Shown here: positions 44,188 to 54,666 of the stretch, in pieces
How positions within the stretch are numbered: position 1 is the stretch's first letter
How the letters are laid out: each line of letters starts with the position of its first letter
Assembly (NCBI GenBank): GCA_015063335.1
Contig: SVUH01000003.1
Span: 15,763 to 79,762, forward strand
Length of the DNA stretch: 64,000 nt
Source of the DNA: Oscillospiraceae bacterium
GTDB taxonomy: Bacteria > Bacillota_A > Clostridia > Oscillospirales > CAG-272
Reading direction: 5' to 3'
Translations under genes and position numbers: made by a program
Notes under the pieces: model-generated
What the model saw: the letters and a program-made list of their open reading frames with translations, nothing else
Databases searched by the model: none
Told to the model about the DNA's origin: nothing

Positions 44188-44700
44188 TCAGTCCAAAAGT
44201 CCGGGAATAGTATTAACGAAAATACCTTCCTTTACGTCAATTCTATCAATAAATTCATCGACTGCGGGAATCATTCGCTCGCCGTTAGGAGTATCCACAA
44301 CGTAAATGTCCGAAGCTCCTCGGTTTATTATATCGGACACTTGCCCGTAAACTGTACCGTCAGTCGCATCAATAACCTTGATACCAATCAAATCGGCAAT
44401 GAAAAACTCGCCCTCCTCAAGCGCAAAGTCATCGCGGCTCGCATAAACAACTGTGTTTTTGAGCGCCATGGCGGCATCCATATCGTTTATGCCGTCAAGC
44501 TCGGCGATAACAAACTGCTTAAAAACACTCGTCCTTTTTACGTTATATTTTTCATATGTGCCATTCTTGCGAACGAACAGCTTTTTTAGAGATGCAAGCT
44601 CCTCGGGAGAGTTGCACCACGAATCAAGCTTCACTGCACCGTGACAGCCGTGTGTATTGATTATTTTTCCACATTCTATATACTTTTCTGTATTGGACAT
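44188..44700 (-). CDS. rimM: Ribosome maturation factor RimM
   Basis: 16S rRNA processing factor that helps 30S head assembly by binding S19. The 170-residue protein starts MSNTEKYIECGKIINTHG, with the RimM pattern GAVKLDSW and later EEGEFFIADLIGIKV and the C-terminal PRC-barrel with NGERMIPAVDEFI. The ATG at 44698-44700 follows TGGAGT by 6 bases; an upstream ATG has no site. It is the first gene of its transcript. Confidence 0.93.
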   Translation of the reverse strand: MSNTEKYIECGKIINTHGCHGAVKLDSWCNSPEELASLKKLFVRKNGTYEKYNVKRTSVFKQFVIAELDGINDMDAAMALKNTVVYASRDDFALEEGEFFIADLIGIKVIDATDGTVYGQVSDIINRGASDIYVVDTPNGERMIPAVDEFIDRIDVKEGIFVNTIPGLLD

Positions 44701-44737
44701 AACTGACTCCAAAAACGTATTCAATATTTATTATATT

Positions 44738-44766
44738 ATTATATCACATTTTTTGTAATATTTCAA
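44738..44766 (-). promoter_or_regulatory. Sigma-A promoter of rimM-trmD
   Basis: On the minus strand TTGAAA (44761-44766), a 17-base spacer and TATAAT (44738-44743), 38 bases before rimM. Confidence 0.85.
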
Positions 44767-44826
44767 CAGTTTTACCATTAAATTTTAATATATCTAAATA
44801 TAAACAATTTGTTCACAATTATTTAA

Positions 44827-44855
44827 TTGCAAATACCCTTTTAATGTGATATAAT
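44827..44855 (+). promoter_or_regulatory. Sigma-A promoter of yajC
   Basis: TTGCAA at 44827-44832 and TATAAT at 44850-44855, 17-base spacer, divergent from the rimM promoter. Confidence 0.85.
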
Positions 44856-44885
44856 ATATCAAATCGTTTTTTGGAGGATATAAAA

Positions 44886-45170
44886 ATGGGCGATATTATA
44901 ATGACAATTCTTATGGTCGTTGCATTTGGCGCGATCATGTACTTCTTTATGTACAGACCTCAGAAGAAGCAGGAAAAAGAAGTTAACAATATGAGAAACA
45001 ACCTGCAGGTCGGTGACGAGATAACCACTATCGGCGGTATTATCGGTAAGATCGTTAGTCTTAAAGAGGAAACCGTTCTTATTGAAACAGGTCATGACCG
45101 CACGAAGATAAGAATTCTCCGCACCGCAGTTCGTTGCGTTGACGTTCACGCAGAGGACGCACAGGACTGA
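44886..45170 (+). CDS. yajC: Preprotein translocase subunit YajC
   Basis: Small accessory membrane protein of the Sec-SecDF system, 94 residues. One transmembrane helix (about 3-22) is followed by the YajC signature MYRPQKKQEKE and a cytoplasmic barrel with LQVGDEITTIGGIIGKIVSL. The ATG at 44886 has GGAGG 8 bases upstream. It stands alone with its own promoter and terminator; secD and secF are not adjacent. Confidence 0.94.
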   Translation: MGDIIMTILMVVAFGAIMYFFMYRPQKKQEKEVNNMRNNLQVGDEITTIGGIIGKIVSLKEETVLIETGHDRTKIRILRTAVRCVDVHAEDAQD

Positions 45171-45208
45171 TTAAAATAAATAAAATACAGCAATTGTGCA
45201 AAACAAAA

Positions 45209-45258
45209 TCACCGCCGAGAGTGACCTAATGGGTTTCTCTCGGCGGTGAATTGTTTTT
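45209..45258. terminator. Terminator between yajC and the ABC operon
   Basis: Perfect 13-bp arms TCACCGCCGAGAG / CTCTCGGCGGTGA; T-rich stretches follow on both strands (ATTGTTTTT and TTTTGTTTTG). Confidence 0.85.
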
Positions 45259-45298
45259 GATATTGTTAGATTAAAAACTTTTGAATCCGATTTTTTTA

Positions 45299-46030
45299 TT
45301 ATAAAATATTTTGCAAAAACTGTTGAAGTCTTGGATTTTGAGGATTCTCAAAGAAATCCTTAGGTGGAGCTTCTTCCGCAATTACTCCGTCGCACATAAA
45401 CAGTATTTTATCTGCGACCTCTCTTGCAAAGCCCATTTCGTGGGTAACCACTACCATGGTCATGCCTTCCGCGGCAAGCTCTTTCATAAGGTCAAGAACT
45501 TCACCAACCATTTCGGGGTCAAGCGCCGACGTGGGCTCGTCAAACAGCAGCACCTCGGGATTCATTGCAAGCGCGCGTGCGATTGCAACTCTCTGCTTCT
45601 GTCCACCCGAAAGAGTCGAGGGATACGCATTTGCCTTATCGGGAAGTCCGACTCTCTCAAGAAGCTCCATTGCGCGCTTCTTTGCCTCGTCGGGCTTCAT
45701 AAGCTTAAGCTGTATGGGGGCAAGTGTCAGATTATCAAGTATTGTCATGTGCGGGAACAAATTGAAGTGCTGGAATACCATTCCCATCTTCTGACGAAGC
45801 TTATTTATATTACACTTCTTTGAATTTATCTTTTCTCCGTGAAAATATATTTCTCCGTCAGTAGGTATTTCAAGGAGATTAAGGCATCGCAAGAACGTGC
45901 TCTTTCCTCCGCCTGAAGGACCAACAATAACTATCTTATCACCCTTATTGATGTGATAATCAATACCGCGAAGGACTTTTATTTCTCCGTCCTCGCCAAA
46001 TTCTTTATATAGATTTTTAACGTCTATCAC
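45299..46030 (-). CDS. Polar amino acid ABC transporter ATPase (GlnQ type)
   Basis: ATPase of an amino acid importer, 243 residues. It has Walker [10 protein letters not shown], the Q loop in [11 protein letters not shown], signature [15 protein letters not shown] and Walker [14 protein letters not shown], all typical of the GlnQ/HisP group. The GTG start at 46028-46030 has AAGGAGG 10 bases upstream and overlaps the permease end by 14 bases. The longer frame to 46105 is rejected because it lacks a site. It is the last gene of the operon binding protein-permease-ATPase. Confidence 0.93.
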   Translation of the reverse strand: MIDVKNLYKEFGEDGEIKVLRGIDYHINKGDKIVIVGPSGGGKSTFLRCLNLLEIPTDGEIYFHGEKINSKKCNINKLRQKMGMVFQHFNLFPHMTILDNLTLAPIQLKLMKPDEAKKRAMELLERVGLPDKANAYPSTLSGGQKQRVAIARALAMNPEVLLFDEPTSALDPEMVGEVLDLMKELAAEGMTMVVVTHEMGFAREVADKILFMCDGVIAEEAPPKDFFENPQNPRLQQFLQNIL

Positions 46031-47432
46031 TCTTACGCAGCCTCCTTTCCAAAAGAGATACAAGATAGGAAAGTCCAAGTACCAATACCAAATAAATGAG
46101 TGCAACTGCTATGAGAGGCATAAAGTTACTGTATGTCAAGGATCTTATCTTGAGTCCTCCCTGTGTAAGATCGGCAACACCTATATAGAACGCTACCGAG
46201 GTTTCCTTAAGCAAAGTAATAAACTCGTTTGCCAAGGACGGAAGTATTGCCTTAAACGCCTGAGGAATAATGATATGCCACATCGTGGGAATATATCCAA
46301 GTCCCAGGCTTCGTCCTGCCTCCATCTGTCCGTCGTCTATTGACATAATACCGCCGCGTATGATTTCAGCTACGTAAGCACCGGAATTTATACCAAAGCA
46401 AATAACCGCAGCTGGGAATTTTTCAATACCGATCGGCAATAGCAACACGAAATAGATTATCATGAGCTGTACCATTACCGGTGTACCGCGCACTATTGAT
46501 AGATAGAGGTTACATACCTTGTCGGGAACTCCAAGCTTGCCGGTCTTTGCGTAAGTACAACGGATCATTGCAACAACAACGCCGATAACAACGCCAAGAA
46601 CTAACGAAAGAGCGGTAATTGCAAGTGTTGTGCCTAATCCCTTAACCAAATACGTCCATCTGTTTTCAAATATAAAGTTACGGTGAAATTCATCTTTAAA
46701 GCTATTCCACGTACGTCCGACGAATGTAGATGTATCCGGCTTATCTTTTGAGTAGTTTACAAGTTCAAGCCCAGCAGTACATCCTGAGCGGAGCGTATTC
46801 TCAGCCGATATATCCTTGGTTTCAACAAGCTTTCCGCTTTCGTCGTAAATCTTTACGGAAGTAGTATTATCTATAACAGCAATCGCGTCAATAAGACCGC
46901 CGTAAACTGTATTAACCAGCTCGTCTGAAAGATAAACCTTAAAGCCGTCGTTTATAGTTTCATAAAGATAGATCTCGACCTTACCGGACTTATCAGATGC
47001 GCCCGCCAAGATCTCAGTCATTTTTTCTTTCAGCTCGAGCTTTATTTTTGTTGCATTCTTAGGTCTTCCGTTAGAATCGTTAATTTCTACGCTCGTAAGA
47101 ATTTCGTTTACGTTATTGCTTACAGCAGTATAAACATCCTTTGTCGTATAAGTACAGCTAAGTATCAGCTCGCGGTTTTCACCGTGACTAATTTCATCAA
47201 CAACGATATTACTGTTCTCTCCAAGCCATTGTGCCGCAGATGCTTGCTTCGCAGGTAAACTATCGAATGCGGAGTTTACTATCAGCTGCGCTTCTTCAAC
47301 GGTCAAATCTTTTGCAGGTCTGTCGTTAAGTACACTATCCACAAAGACAACGGATGCCAGTATAGTTACCACAGAAAGAATGACTGCAATACAAATCAGC
47401 AGGTTGCGAAGCTGCTTGTTTCTTTTTTTCAT
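46017..47432 (-). CDS. Polar amino acid ABC permease with large extracytoplasmic N-terminal domain
   Basis: A 471-residue permease. The C-terminal 210 residues are a standard HisM/GlnP permease: [14 protein letters not shown], several helices, [12 protein letters not shown], and the EAA loop [21 protein letters not shown]. In front of this are a transmembrane helix (about 11-33) and roughly 230 residues of predicted extracytoplasmic sequence (33-262) with an acidic Asn-rich composition and alternating strands and helices. The usual permease of this class is about 220-240 residues, as in the second operon here. The ATG at 47430-47432 follows AAAGG. Confidence 0.85.
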   Translation of the reverse strand: MKKRNKQLRNLLICIAVILSVVTILASVVFVDSVLNDRPAKDLTVEEAQLIVNSAFDSLPAKQASAAQWLGENSNIVVDEISHGENRELILSCTYTTKDVYTAVSNNVNEILTSVEINDSNGRPKNATKIKLELKEKMTEILAGASDKSGKVEIYLYETINDGFKVYLSDELVNTVYGGLIDAIAVIDNTTSVKIYDESGKLVETKDISAENTLRSGCTAGLELVNYSKDKPDTSTFVGRTWNSFKDEFHRNFIFENRWTYLVKGLGTTLAITALSLVLGVVIGVVVAMIRCTYAKTGKLGVPDKVCNLYLSIVRGTPVMVQLMIIYFVLLLPIGIEKFPAAVICFGINSGAYVAEIIRGGIMSIDDGQMEAGRSLGLGYIPTMWHIIIPQAFKAILPSLANEFITLLKETSVAFYIGVADLTQGGLKIRSLTYSNFMPLIAVALIYLVLVLGLSYLVSLLERRLRKSDRR

Positions 47433-47464
47433 CAAAATTTAGCCTTTCTAAACAATATAAAACA

Positions 47465-47500
47465 GCAAAAAATAGAAAGCCTCGGCTTTCTATTTTTTGC
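47465..47500 (-). terminator. Palindromic attenuator between binding protein and permease genes
   Basis: A 17-bp perfect arm pair GCAAAAAATAGAAAGCC / GGCTTTCTATTTTTTGC around a 2-base centre. The T run makes it a terminator-like hairpin inside the operon, which would make more binding-protein mRNA than permease mRNA. Confidence 0.75.
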
Positions 47501-47520
47501 GAAATCTATCTTTTTGGTAA

Positions 47521-48309
47521 TTACTCTGCGGGAATGTACTTTGCGACTATTCTGTCGATAGTTCCATCGGCAGTAAGCGCCTCGATCGCCTCGTTGATCT
47601 TATCAAGAAGCTCGGTGTTACCCTTCTTTACGCAGATTGCATAGTCCTCGTTTGCATAAGCGGTCTCAAGGATCTTAAGACCGGTGTTTGCCTTAACAAG
47701 TGCCTTTGCGGGCTCGTTGTCGATAATAACGCAATCAACAGCATCCTTGTTAAGAGCCATTACTGCGTTGTTACCGTTGGTGTGTCTCTCAACGTTATCT
47801 GCACCGAAGTCGTCGGTGGAATAAATATCACCTGTGGTTCCTGCCTGTACGCCGACCTTGTAGTCTGCGCCTTCAGCATAGAGATCGTCAACAGACTTGA
47901 TGGGAGAGTTCTCCTTTACGATGATCGCCTGTACACCGGTTGCATAGCTGGAGCTGAAGTCAACCTCAAGGAGTCTTTCCTCGGTTACGGTCATACCTGC
48001 CATACCGAAGTCAACGTCGCCTGCGTTAACCGCAGTAATAATGGAGTCGAACTCCATGTTTACGATCTCGAGCTCCATGTCGAGATATTCAGCGATAGCA
48101 GCTGCGATCTCTGCGTCAATTCCAACGATCTCGTCGCCCTCATAGTATTCGTAAGGCTGGAAGTAAGCGTTCGTTGCCATTACGAGCTTGTTGTCGTCTT
48201 CGCCCTTATCCAAAAACGAGAGCAGTTCCTTTACATCACAAGATGTCATGGAAAGCATCAAGGTAAGCATCATTACTGTTGCAAGAACAATTGCAATAAT
48301 CTTTTTCAT
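47521..48309 (-). CDS. Amino acid ABC substrate-binding lipoprotein
   Basis: A 262-residue exported solute-binding protein (SBP_bac_3 type). A signal peptide with a lipobox ends at Cys24 (SMTSC). The ligand-binding fold is clear from the FQPYEYYEG region, VGIDAEIAAAIAEYL, VDFGMAGMTVTEER and VDCVIIDNEPA. Candidate substrates are polar amino acids or cystine; this cannot be fixed by eye. The ATG at 48307-48309 has GGAGG 8 bases upstream. It is the first gene of the operon and is highly codon-biased. Confidence 0.92.
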   Translation of the reverse strand: MKKIIAIVLATVMMLTLMLSMTSCDVKELLSFLDKGEDDNKLVMATNAYFQPYEYYEGDEIVGIDAEIAAAIAEYLDMELEIVNMEFDSIITAVNAGDVDFGMAGMTVTEERLLEVDFSSSYATGVQAIIVKENSPIKSVDDLYAEGADYKVGVQAGTTGDIYSTDDFGADNVERHTNGNNAVMALNKDAVDCVIIDNEPAKALVKANTGLKILETAYANEDYAICVKKGNTELLDKINEAIEALTADGTIDRIVAKYIPAE

Positions 48310-48350
48310 TTGTAATTCCTCCAATGAATTAAAATTTGTTTACAAGCAGT

Positions 48351-48379
48351 ATTATAACGCATAATTATGCATTTGTCAA
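48351..48379 (-). promoter_or_regulatory. Consensus promoter of the ABC operon
   Basis: On the minus strand exact TTGACA (48374-48379) and TATAAT (48351-48356), 17-base spacer. Confidence 0.92.
48356..48373. promoter_or_regulatory. Operator-like palindrome in the promoter spacer
   Basis: The core GCATAATTATGC (48359-48370) is a perfect 12-bp palindrome; the 18-bp extension matches at 16 of 18 positions. It fills the spacer between -35 and -10, where a repressor would block RNA polymerase. Confidence 0.5.
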
Positions 48380-48451
48380 TACTATTACTGATAATTTATT
48401 CGCAAATATTCCCTTATATTTGCGCAAATACAGTCCAAAATGCATATTTTC

Positions 48452-51280
48452 TTAATTATGCAAAATTTTATGCAAATATTGTCCCGTATACGAGTTCTTA
48501 CACTCCGCAACCTGCTCGGGTGTTCCCTCTGCTACGATAGTTCCACCCTTATCACCGCCCTCGGGTCCCAAATCGATAATATAATCTGCCGTCTTGATAA
48601 CGTCAAGATTATGCTCAATAACGATAAGGCTGTTTCCAAGGTCGCAAAGACGTTGCAAGACACTTATGAGCTTTGCTACGTCATCGGTATGGAGTCCCGT
48701 GGTAGGCTCGTCAAGAATATAAAGAGTTTTACCCGTTCCCCGCTTTGCAAGCTCGGTAGCAAGTTTTACACGCTGTGCTTCACCGCCTGAAATGGTTGTT
48801 GACGACTGACCAAGCTTAATATATCCAAGCCCTACATCGTAAAGGGTTTTGAGTTTTTGCTTGATCCTCGGTATTCCATCAAAGAATATAAGCGCTTCTT
48901 CGACAGTCATTTCAAGCACGTCGGAAATATTCTTATCCTTGAATTTAACCTCAAGCGTATCTTGATTATAGCGCTTTCCCTTACATACGTCACAAGTAAC
49001 GTAAACGTCCGACAAAAAGTGCATTTCTATCTTCTTTACGCCGTCGCCCTCACATGCTTCGCATCTTCCGCCGCGAACGTTGAATGAAAATCTGCCCGAT
49101 TTATAGCCTCTTGCATTAGCGTCTGCCGTTCTTGCAAAAAGATCTCTTATATCGGTAAATAATCCTGTATAGGTTGCTGGATTTGAACGAGGTGTTCTTC
49201 CGATTGGGCTTTGATCGATAATAATTATCTTATCAAGATTTTCATACCCCTCAATGCTCTTGTATTTACCCGAGCCGCGTATTGCGTGGTTAAGCTTTTG
49301 AGAAAGCACGGGAGCAATTATTCCGTTTACAAGTGAGGATTTACCCGATCCCGACACACCTGTTATGCAAGTAAAGCAGCCCAGAGGTATTGAAACATCA
49401 ATGTTTTTGAGATTATGCTCGTATGCTCCCTTGACTGTAAGCACGTGCCCATTTCCCTCTCTACGCTCCTCGGGGATTTTAATAAGCCTTCTTCTTGCAA
49501 GGTACGCACCAGTTATAGACTTCGGGTTATTCATAACCTCCTCGGGAGTACCTGCCGCAACTATCTCACCGCCATGTATTCCCGCGCCCGGACCAATATC
49601 CACGATATAATCGGACTCAAGCATAGTTTCCTCATCGTGCTCAACGACGATGACTGTGTTTCCGATATCGCGAAGCTGCTTTAGGGTTGCTATCAGTTTT
49701 GTATTATCGCGCTGATGCAGCCCTATACTTGGCTCGTCGAGTATATAAAGCACTCCGACGAGAGCCGAGCCTATCTGAGTAGCAAGACGTATTCTTTGTG
49801 CTTCTCCGCCCGAGAGCGAGCCTGACTTTCTTGACAGCGTAAGATATTCAAGTCCTACGCTTTGCAAAAATCCAAGTCTAGCTTTTATTTCCTTTATGAT
49901 CTCATTTGAGATGACCTTTTCCATGCCCGTAGGCTGAAAGCTGTTAATATAATTAAGCGCTTCCTCGATAGACATGGAGCAGAATTCGTCGATGTTAATA
50001 TCCCCGACCGTAACTGCAAGAATGTTGGGATTAAGTCGCTTTCCGTTACAAACGGGGCACGGTGCTTCCTCGATAAACTGCTCGTAGTAGTCGTCGTTGC
50101 CACCCTGCTGGATACGCGCCTCGATCATACGCACAATACCGTCAAACTGTGTTTTCTGGCGACGCTCAACACCGCCAAACCAACGGTCGATCTCGTAAAA
50201 TTCATTTCCCGTTCCGTAAAGCAAAGCGTTGTAGGCTTCCTTTGAAAAATCCTTGATCGGGGTATCCACATCAAAGCCAAATCTCTTTCCGACCGCGATA
50301 AACAGCGGACCGTTCCAGCTTTGCTCGTCCAAGGTTTTAAATCCATTCACGGCGATCGCACCTTGACTTAACGAAAGCGAATCGTCGGGAATAAGTCTGT
50401 CAACTGCTACACGTCTCATGTCTCCAATACCTGCACAGTGCGGACAAGCGCCCGCGGGATTATTAAAGGAAAACATACGAGGCTCTAAATCTCCAAAGGA
50501 AATATTATGCTTTTCGCAAGCATAGCTTTGAGAAAATTCAAGTTCCTTAGACTCACCCTCTCTCGGAACGGTCGCAATAATAAGGTGTCCGTCTGCAAGC
50601 TTCAATGCATTCTCAATAGAGTCCGCAAGTCTTGAACGTATGTCAGGCTTCATTACAAGTCTGTCTACGACCACCTCAATATCGTGCTTTTTATTTTTAT
50701 CAAGAACAATATTTTCGGAAAGCTCGTACATGCTTCCGTTGACACGAACTCTTACGTATCCGCTTTTTTTAGCGTTTGCGAATACTTTTTCGTGCATTCC
50801 CTTTTGAGCGCGGACTACGGGAGCCAATACCATAAAACGCTCGCCTTCGGGAAGCTCAAGCACCTTTTCGATAATTGATTCCGTTGTCTGTCTACGTATT
50901 TCCTTACCGCATATCGGACAGTGCGGAACACCTATTCTTGCGTAAAGCAAACGCAGATAGTCGTATATTTCCGTTACCGTTCCTACGGTCGAACGCGGAT
51001 TTTTTGAGGTTGTTTTCTGGTCTATGGAGATCGCAGGGGAAAGTCCCTCGATAAGGTCTACGTCGGGCTTATCCATCTGACCGAGAAACTGACGCGCATA
51101 CGCGGAAAGTGACTCAACAAAGCGTCTGTGTCCCTCTGCATATATGGTATCGAACGCAAGCGAGGATTTACCCGAGCCCGACAGTCCCGTAAGAATCACG
51201 AGCTTGTCTCTCGGTATGCTGACGTCTATATTTTTCAGGTTGTTTACCCGTGCGCCTTTGATTACAATTGCTTTCGCCAT
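48452..51280 (-). CDS. uvrA: Excinuclease ABC subunit A
   Basis: Damage-recognition ATPase of nucleotide excision repair, 942 residues with two ABC-type ATPase halves. The first has GLSGSGKSS near the N terminus, the zinc finger CPICG with CEKHNISF region, and the signature [14 protein letters not shown]; the second has GVSGSGKSS, the zinc motif [17 protein letters not shown], and [14 protein letters not shown]. It begins 9 bases after uvrB, with a GAGAG site. Confidence 0.97.
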   Translation of the reverse strand: MAKAIVIKGARVNNLKNIDVSIPRDKLVILTGLSGSGKSSLAFDTIYAEGHRRFVESLSAYARQFLGQMDKPDVDLIEGLSPAISIDQKTTSKNPRSTVGTVTEIYDYLRLLYARIGVPHCPICGKEIRRQTTESIIEKVLELPEGERFMVLAPVVRAQKGMHEKVFANAKKSGYVRVRVNGSMYELSENIVLDKNKKHDIEVVVDRLVMKPDIRSRLADSIENALKLADGHLIIATVPREGESKELEFSQSYACEKHNISFGDLEPRMFSFNNPAGACPHCAGIGDMRRVAVDRLIPDDSLSLSQGAIAVNGFKTLDEQSWNGPLFIAVGKRFGFDVDTPIKDFSKEAYNALLYGTGNEFYEIDRWFGGVERRQKTQFDGIVRMIEARIQQGGNDDYYEQFIEEAPCPVCNGKRLNPNILAVTVGDINIDEFCSMSIEEALNYINSFQPTGMEKVISNEIIKEIKARLGFLQSVGLEYLTLSRKSGSLSGGEAQRIRLATQIGSALVGVLYILDEPSIGLHQRDNTKLIATLKQLRDIGNTVIVVEHDEETMLESDYIVDIGPGAGIHGGEIVAAGTPEEVMNNPKSITGAYLARRRLIKIPEERREGNGHVLTVKGAYEHNLKNIDVSIPLGCFTCITGVSGSGKSSLVNGIIAPVLSQKLNHAIRGSGKYKSIEGYENLDKIIIIDQSPIGRTPRSNPATYTGLFTDIRDLFARTADANARGYKSGRFSFNVRGGRCEACEGDGVKKIEMHFLSDVYVTCDVCKGKRYNQDTLEVKFKDKNISDVLEMTVEEALIFFDGIPRIKQKLKTLYDVGLGYIKLGQSSTTISGGEAQRVKLATELAKRGTGKTLYILDEPTTGLHTDDVAKLISVLQRLCDLGNSLIVIEHNLDVIKTADYIIDLGPEGGDKGGTIVAEGTPEQVAECKNSYTGQYLHKILHN

Positions 51281-51289
51281 TCTTTTTTG

Positions 51290-53260
51290 CTACTCTCCTC
51301 TTATTTCTTTGATCCTGTCTCTTATGAATGCAGCCTGTTCAAATTCAAGACGTCTTGATGCATCTCTCATTTGCTTCGTAAGCTCCGTAATAAGCTTTTC
51401 CTTTTCCTTTGCGGAAAGCTTCTTCGCCTTTTCTTTCTTTGCGCTCTTTTCGTCGGCTCTGCCGATCTCAATTATGTCGCGTATATCCTTCTTTATGGTT
51501 TTGGGAATTATGCCGTGAGCCTCGTTAAACTCTGTCTGTATTTTACGGCGGCGGTTAGTTTCGTTGATCGCTCGCTCCATCGAGCCGGTAACGGTATCGG
51601 CATACATAATTACTTTACCCTCTGCATTTCTTGCCGCGCGGCCGATTGTCTGTATGAGGCTTCGCTCCGCGCGCAAAAAGCCCTCCTTGTCCGCGTCGAG
51701 TATAGCGACAAGAGACACTTCGGGTATATCCAAGCCCTCGCGCAAAAGATTTATTCCGACCAAAACGTCAAATTCTCCAAGGCGCAAATCGCGTATTATC
51801 TGCATTCTTTCAATAGTGTCGATATTGAAGTGAATGTATTTGACCTTGATCCCGTTACTTTCAAGGTATTCGGTAAGGTCCTCTGCCATTTTTCTTGTAA
51901 GCGTAGTAACGAGGACGCGTTCATTTTTAGCGGCTCTTATGCGAATCTCTCCGATAAGGTCGTCAACCTGCCCTTGAATGGGGCGCACAACGACCTCGGG
52001 ATCAACAAGTCCCGTAGGACGTATAAGCTGCTCTACCACTGCCGAGGAGTTTTCAAGCTCAAAATCCCCGGGGGTTGCGCTCACGAACACCGTCTGCCCG
52101 ATCTTTTCTTCAAACTCCTCAAAAAACAACGGTCTGTTATCAAAAGCCGACGGCAGACGAAAGCCGAATTCAACGAGATTTTTCTTTCTTGCGGTATCTC
52201 CCCCGCTCATTCCGCGCACCTGCGGAATGGTAACGTGAGACTCATCTATAAACAAAACGAAATCTTCGGGGAAATAATCAAGCAAGGTATAAGGAGTCGA
52301 GCCCTCGGGTCTACCTGCGAGCACGCGCGAGTAATTTTCGACACCCGAGCAAAATCCCACCTCACGAAGCATTTCAAGATCGTATTTAACACGTTCCTCT
52401 ATACGCTGTGCCTCAATAAGTCTTCCCTCGGAGGTAAAAAAGTCGCGTCTATCGATCATTTCGTCCATGATCTGGGCAAGTGCTCTTTCCTTTTTATCAT
52501 CGGAAACAGCGTAGTGAGTTGCGGGATATATGGGAGCGTAGCTGAGCAACCTCAAAACCTCTCCCGTAACCACGTTTATTTCAGAAATTCTGTCGATCTC
52601 GTCGCCGAAAAACTCAACGCGAAGCGCCTTGTCGCCCATATTTGCGGTAATAATATCTACCGTATCTCCCTGCACGCGGAATTTATCACGTTCAAGAGAA
52701 AGATCGTTTCTGTCATAGCTTATCTGCACGAGCTTTTTGATAAGCTCTTCTCTGCTCATCTGCATTCCGGGGCGCAATGCAACGACAAGCTTTTGATATT
52801 CAAGAGGATCACCAAGCGAATATATGCACGAAACACTCGCCACGATTATGACGTCACGGCGCTCAAAAAGCGCTGACGTTGCGCTGTGTCTTAGCATATC
52901 TATCTCGTCGTTTATCATAGCATCCTTTTCGATATACATATCCTTGCCCGGAATATATGCCTCGGGCTGGTAGTAGTCATAATAGGATACAAAATATTCC
53001 ACTGCATTTTCGGGGAAAAGCTCTCTGAATTCCGAGCAAAGCTGAGCGGCAAGTGTCTTATTATGCGCCAGAACGAGAGTAGGTCTGTTAAGCTTTGCGA
53101 TCACGTTAGCCATAGTAAAGGTCTTTCCCGAGCCCGTAACGCCGAGCAGCGTTTGATATCTGTTGCCGCTCTCGATGCTCTCGACCAAACCGCTAATTGC
53201 CTCAGGCTGATCTCCGCTTGGCTCAAATTCAGCGCGCAGCTTGAATATTCCGTTATTCAT
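51290..53260 (-). CDS. uvrB: Excinuclease ABC subunit B
   Basis: Helicase-like subunit that verifies damage and loads UvrC, 656 residues. It has Walker A GVTGSGKT, the beta-hairpin region [12 protein letters not shown], the DESH box in [11 protein letters not shown], and a C-terminal UVR motif ([13 protein letters not shown]). The ATG at 53258-53260 has GAGGAGG upstream. uvrB-uvrA is co-transcribed; dinB is divergent 160 bases away. No LexA-type box is visible in that gap. Confidence 0.97.
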   Translation of the reverse strand: MNNGIFKLRAEFEPSGDQPEAISGLVESIESGNRYQTLLGVTGSGKTFTMANVIAKLNRPTLVLAHNKTLAAQLCSEFRELFPENAVEYFVSYYDYYQPEAYIPGKDMYIEKDAMINDEIDMLRHSATSALFERRDVIIVASVSCIYSLGDPLEYQKLVVALRPGMQMSREELIKKLVQISYDRNDLSLERDKFRVQGDTVDIITANMGDKALRVEFFGDEIDRISEINVVTGEVLRLLSYAPIYPATHYAVSDDKKERALAQIMDEMIDRRDFFTSEGRLIEAQRIEERVKYDLEMLREVGFCSGVENYSRVLAGRPEGSTPYTLLDYFPEDFVLFIDESHVTIPQVRGMSGGDTARKKNLVEFGFRLPSAFDNRPLFFEEFEEKIGQTVFVSATPGDFELENSSAVVEQLIRPTGLVDPEVVVRPIQGQVDDLIGEIRIRAAKNERVLVTTLTRKMAEDLTEYLESNGIKVKYIHFNIDTIERMQIIRDLRLGEFDVLVGINLLREGLDIPEVSLVAILDADKEGFLRAERSLIQTIGRAARNAEGKVIMYADTVTGSMERAINETNRRRKIQTEFNEAHGIIPKTIKKDIRDIIEIGRADEKSAKKEKAKKLSAKEKEKLITELTKQMRDASRRLEFEQAAFIRDRIKEIRGE

Positions 53261-53357
53261 AAAGCATATACCTCCTCTCAAAAATATCACTTATACAATT
53301 ATAACACATATCCGTAAAAAAATAAAGTAGAATATATAATTTTTATCGATTTCTTAC

Positions 53358-53386
53358 TTGACTTTTATATTTACATGGGATAAAAT
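53358..53386 (+). promoter_or_regulatory. Sigma-A promoter of dinB
   Basis: TTGACT at 53358-53363 and TAAAAT at 53381-53386 with a 17-base spacer, 34 bases before the start codon. Confidence 0.75.
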
Positions 53387-53420
53387 TATTGTAGCACTAA
53401 AAAATTGGAGGTAAAATTTA

Positions 53421-54629
53421 ATGAGAATAATCATACATTCAGATCTGAATAATTTTTTTGCCTCAGTTGAGTGCTTAAAAAAACCTTGGCTTAAGGACGT
53501 TCCTATGGCAGTAGCAGGCGACAGCACGCTTCGCCACGGAGTGATCCTTGCCAAGAATATTCATGCGGCGGCATGCGGCGTAAAAACCGCAGAACCTATA
53601 TGGGCGGCAAAAAGAAAATGCCCCACGCTTGTTACCGTACCGCCCAATCACGACGATTATATAATCATATCCCGCAAGGTGCGGAAAATTTATGAGGAAT
53701 ACAGCAACAATATCGAAGCCTTTGGCATTGACGAATGTTGGATAGACGTAAGCGATATAGCCAAGGATTTTGAAGCAGGAAGACAGATTGCAGATGAGAT
53801 AAGGACAAAAATATTCGAAGAGATCGGTATTACAGCTTCGTGCGGTGTCTCCTTTAACAAGGTCTTTGCGAAGCTTGGCTCGGATATAAAAAAGCCCGAT
53901 GCCACGACAGTAATAAGCGACAAGAATTATAAGGAGATCGTCTGGCCGCTTGATGCCGACAAGCTTTTATTCGTCGGACGGTCTACAAACAAGAGCCTAT
54001 CGCAAATGAACATCCATACTATTGGCGATATCGCAAGCACTGACGAGCGCAGCCTTGAGCTCATATTCGGAAAGCACGGAAAGACTCTTTGGCAAAACGC
54101 AAACGGACTTGACGACTCTCCCGTAACAGACGTTGATTTGCCGTCAATAGTAAAGTCGGTAAGCCACAGCATTACCCTACCGCGCGACATAATCAATGAC
54201 GACGACGTAAGGGTGGTGCTTCTCTCCCTCTCGGAAAGGGTTTCCGCAAGGCTCAGACGGCTCGACATGGTTTGCAGTACCGTGCAGCTATACGTCCGTG
54301 ATTTTGAGCTTAATTCTTATGAAAGACAACAAAAGCTTGCATTCCCAAACAGAACGGCATCTGCTCTTTTTGAATCGTCATTTTCGCTTTTCAAGGCTAA
54401 TCACAAAAGCGGTAAGCCAATACGCTCCCTTGGTGTGCGCGCCACAGACCTTTCCTACGATAGCGTACAGCAGCTTTCCATTTCAAAGGCTCACGACGAC
54501 GTGGAAAAATATGAACGAATAGAATCAGTTACAGACGGTATACGCGAAAAGTTCGGCAATGCGGCGCTGAAGCGCGGTGTTATGCTCACCTCAAACGTCC
54601 TCGACGGCTTTGAATCCAAAAACGAATAA
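53421..54629 (+). CDS. dinB: Y-family DNA polymerase IV
   Basis: Translesion polymerase, 402 residues. The catalytic carboxylates are in HSDLNNFFASVE near the start and FGIDECWIDVSD (Asp-Glu pair) in the palm; the helix-hairpin-helix (GDIASTDERSLELIFGKHG) and little finger domains follow. A C-terminal beta-clamp motif is not obvious. GGAGG lies 10 bases before the ATG. It is a single gene, divergent from uvrB and convergent with dxs. Confidence 0.94.
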   Translation: MRIIIHSDLNNFFASVECLKKPWLKDVPMAVAGDSTLRHGVILAKNIHAAACGVKTAEPIWAAKRKCPTLVTVPPNHDDYIIISRKVRKIYEEYSNNIEAFGIDECWIDVSDIAKDFEAGRQIADEIRTKIFEEIGITASCGVSFNKVFAKLGSDIKKPDATTVISDKNYKEIVWPLDADKLLFVGRSTNKSLSQMNIHTIGDIASTDERSLELIFGKHGKTLWQNANGLDDSPVTDVDLPSIVKSVSHSITLPRDIINDDDVRVVLLSLSERVSARLRRLDMVCSTVQLYVRDFELNSYERQQKLAFPNRTASALFESSFSLFKANHKSGKPIRSLGVRATDLSYDSVQQLSISKAHDDVEKYERIESVTDGIREKFGNAALKRGVMLTSNVLDGFESKNE

Positions 54630-54662
54630 AACGGGAACAAGAGTCTTTCTCTCGTTCCCGTT
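54630..54662. terminator. Bidirectional terminator between dinB and dxs
   Basis: AACGGGAAC-AGAG / CTCT-GTTCCCGTT with one mismatch, flanked by an A-rich and T-rich sequence. Confidence 0.82.
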
Positions 54663-54666
54663 AATT

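Noticed and set aside
51371..52876. Open reading frame of 501 codons on the plus strand
   Set aside because: It lies fully antisense to uvrB, has no ribosome binding site and its cysteine- and basic-rich product looks like no protein family; it is a by-product of uvrB codon use.
53261..53420. LexA/SOS box between uvrB and dinB
   Set aside because: No GAAC-N4-GTTC or similar palindrome is present in this gap.
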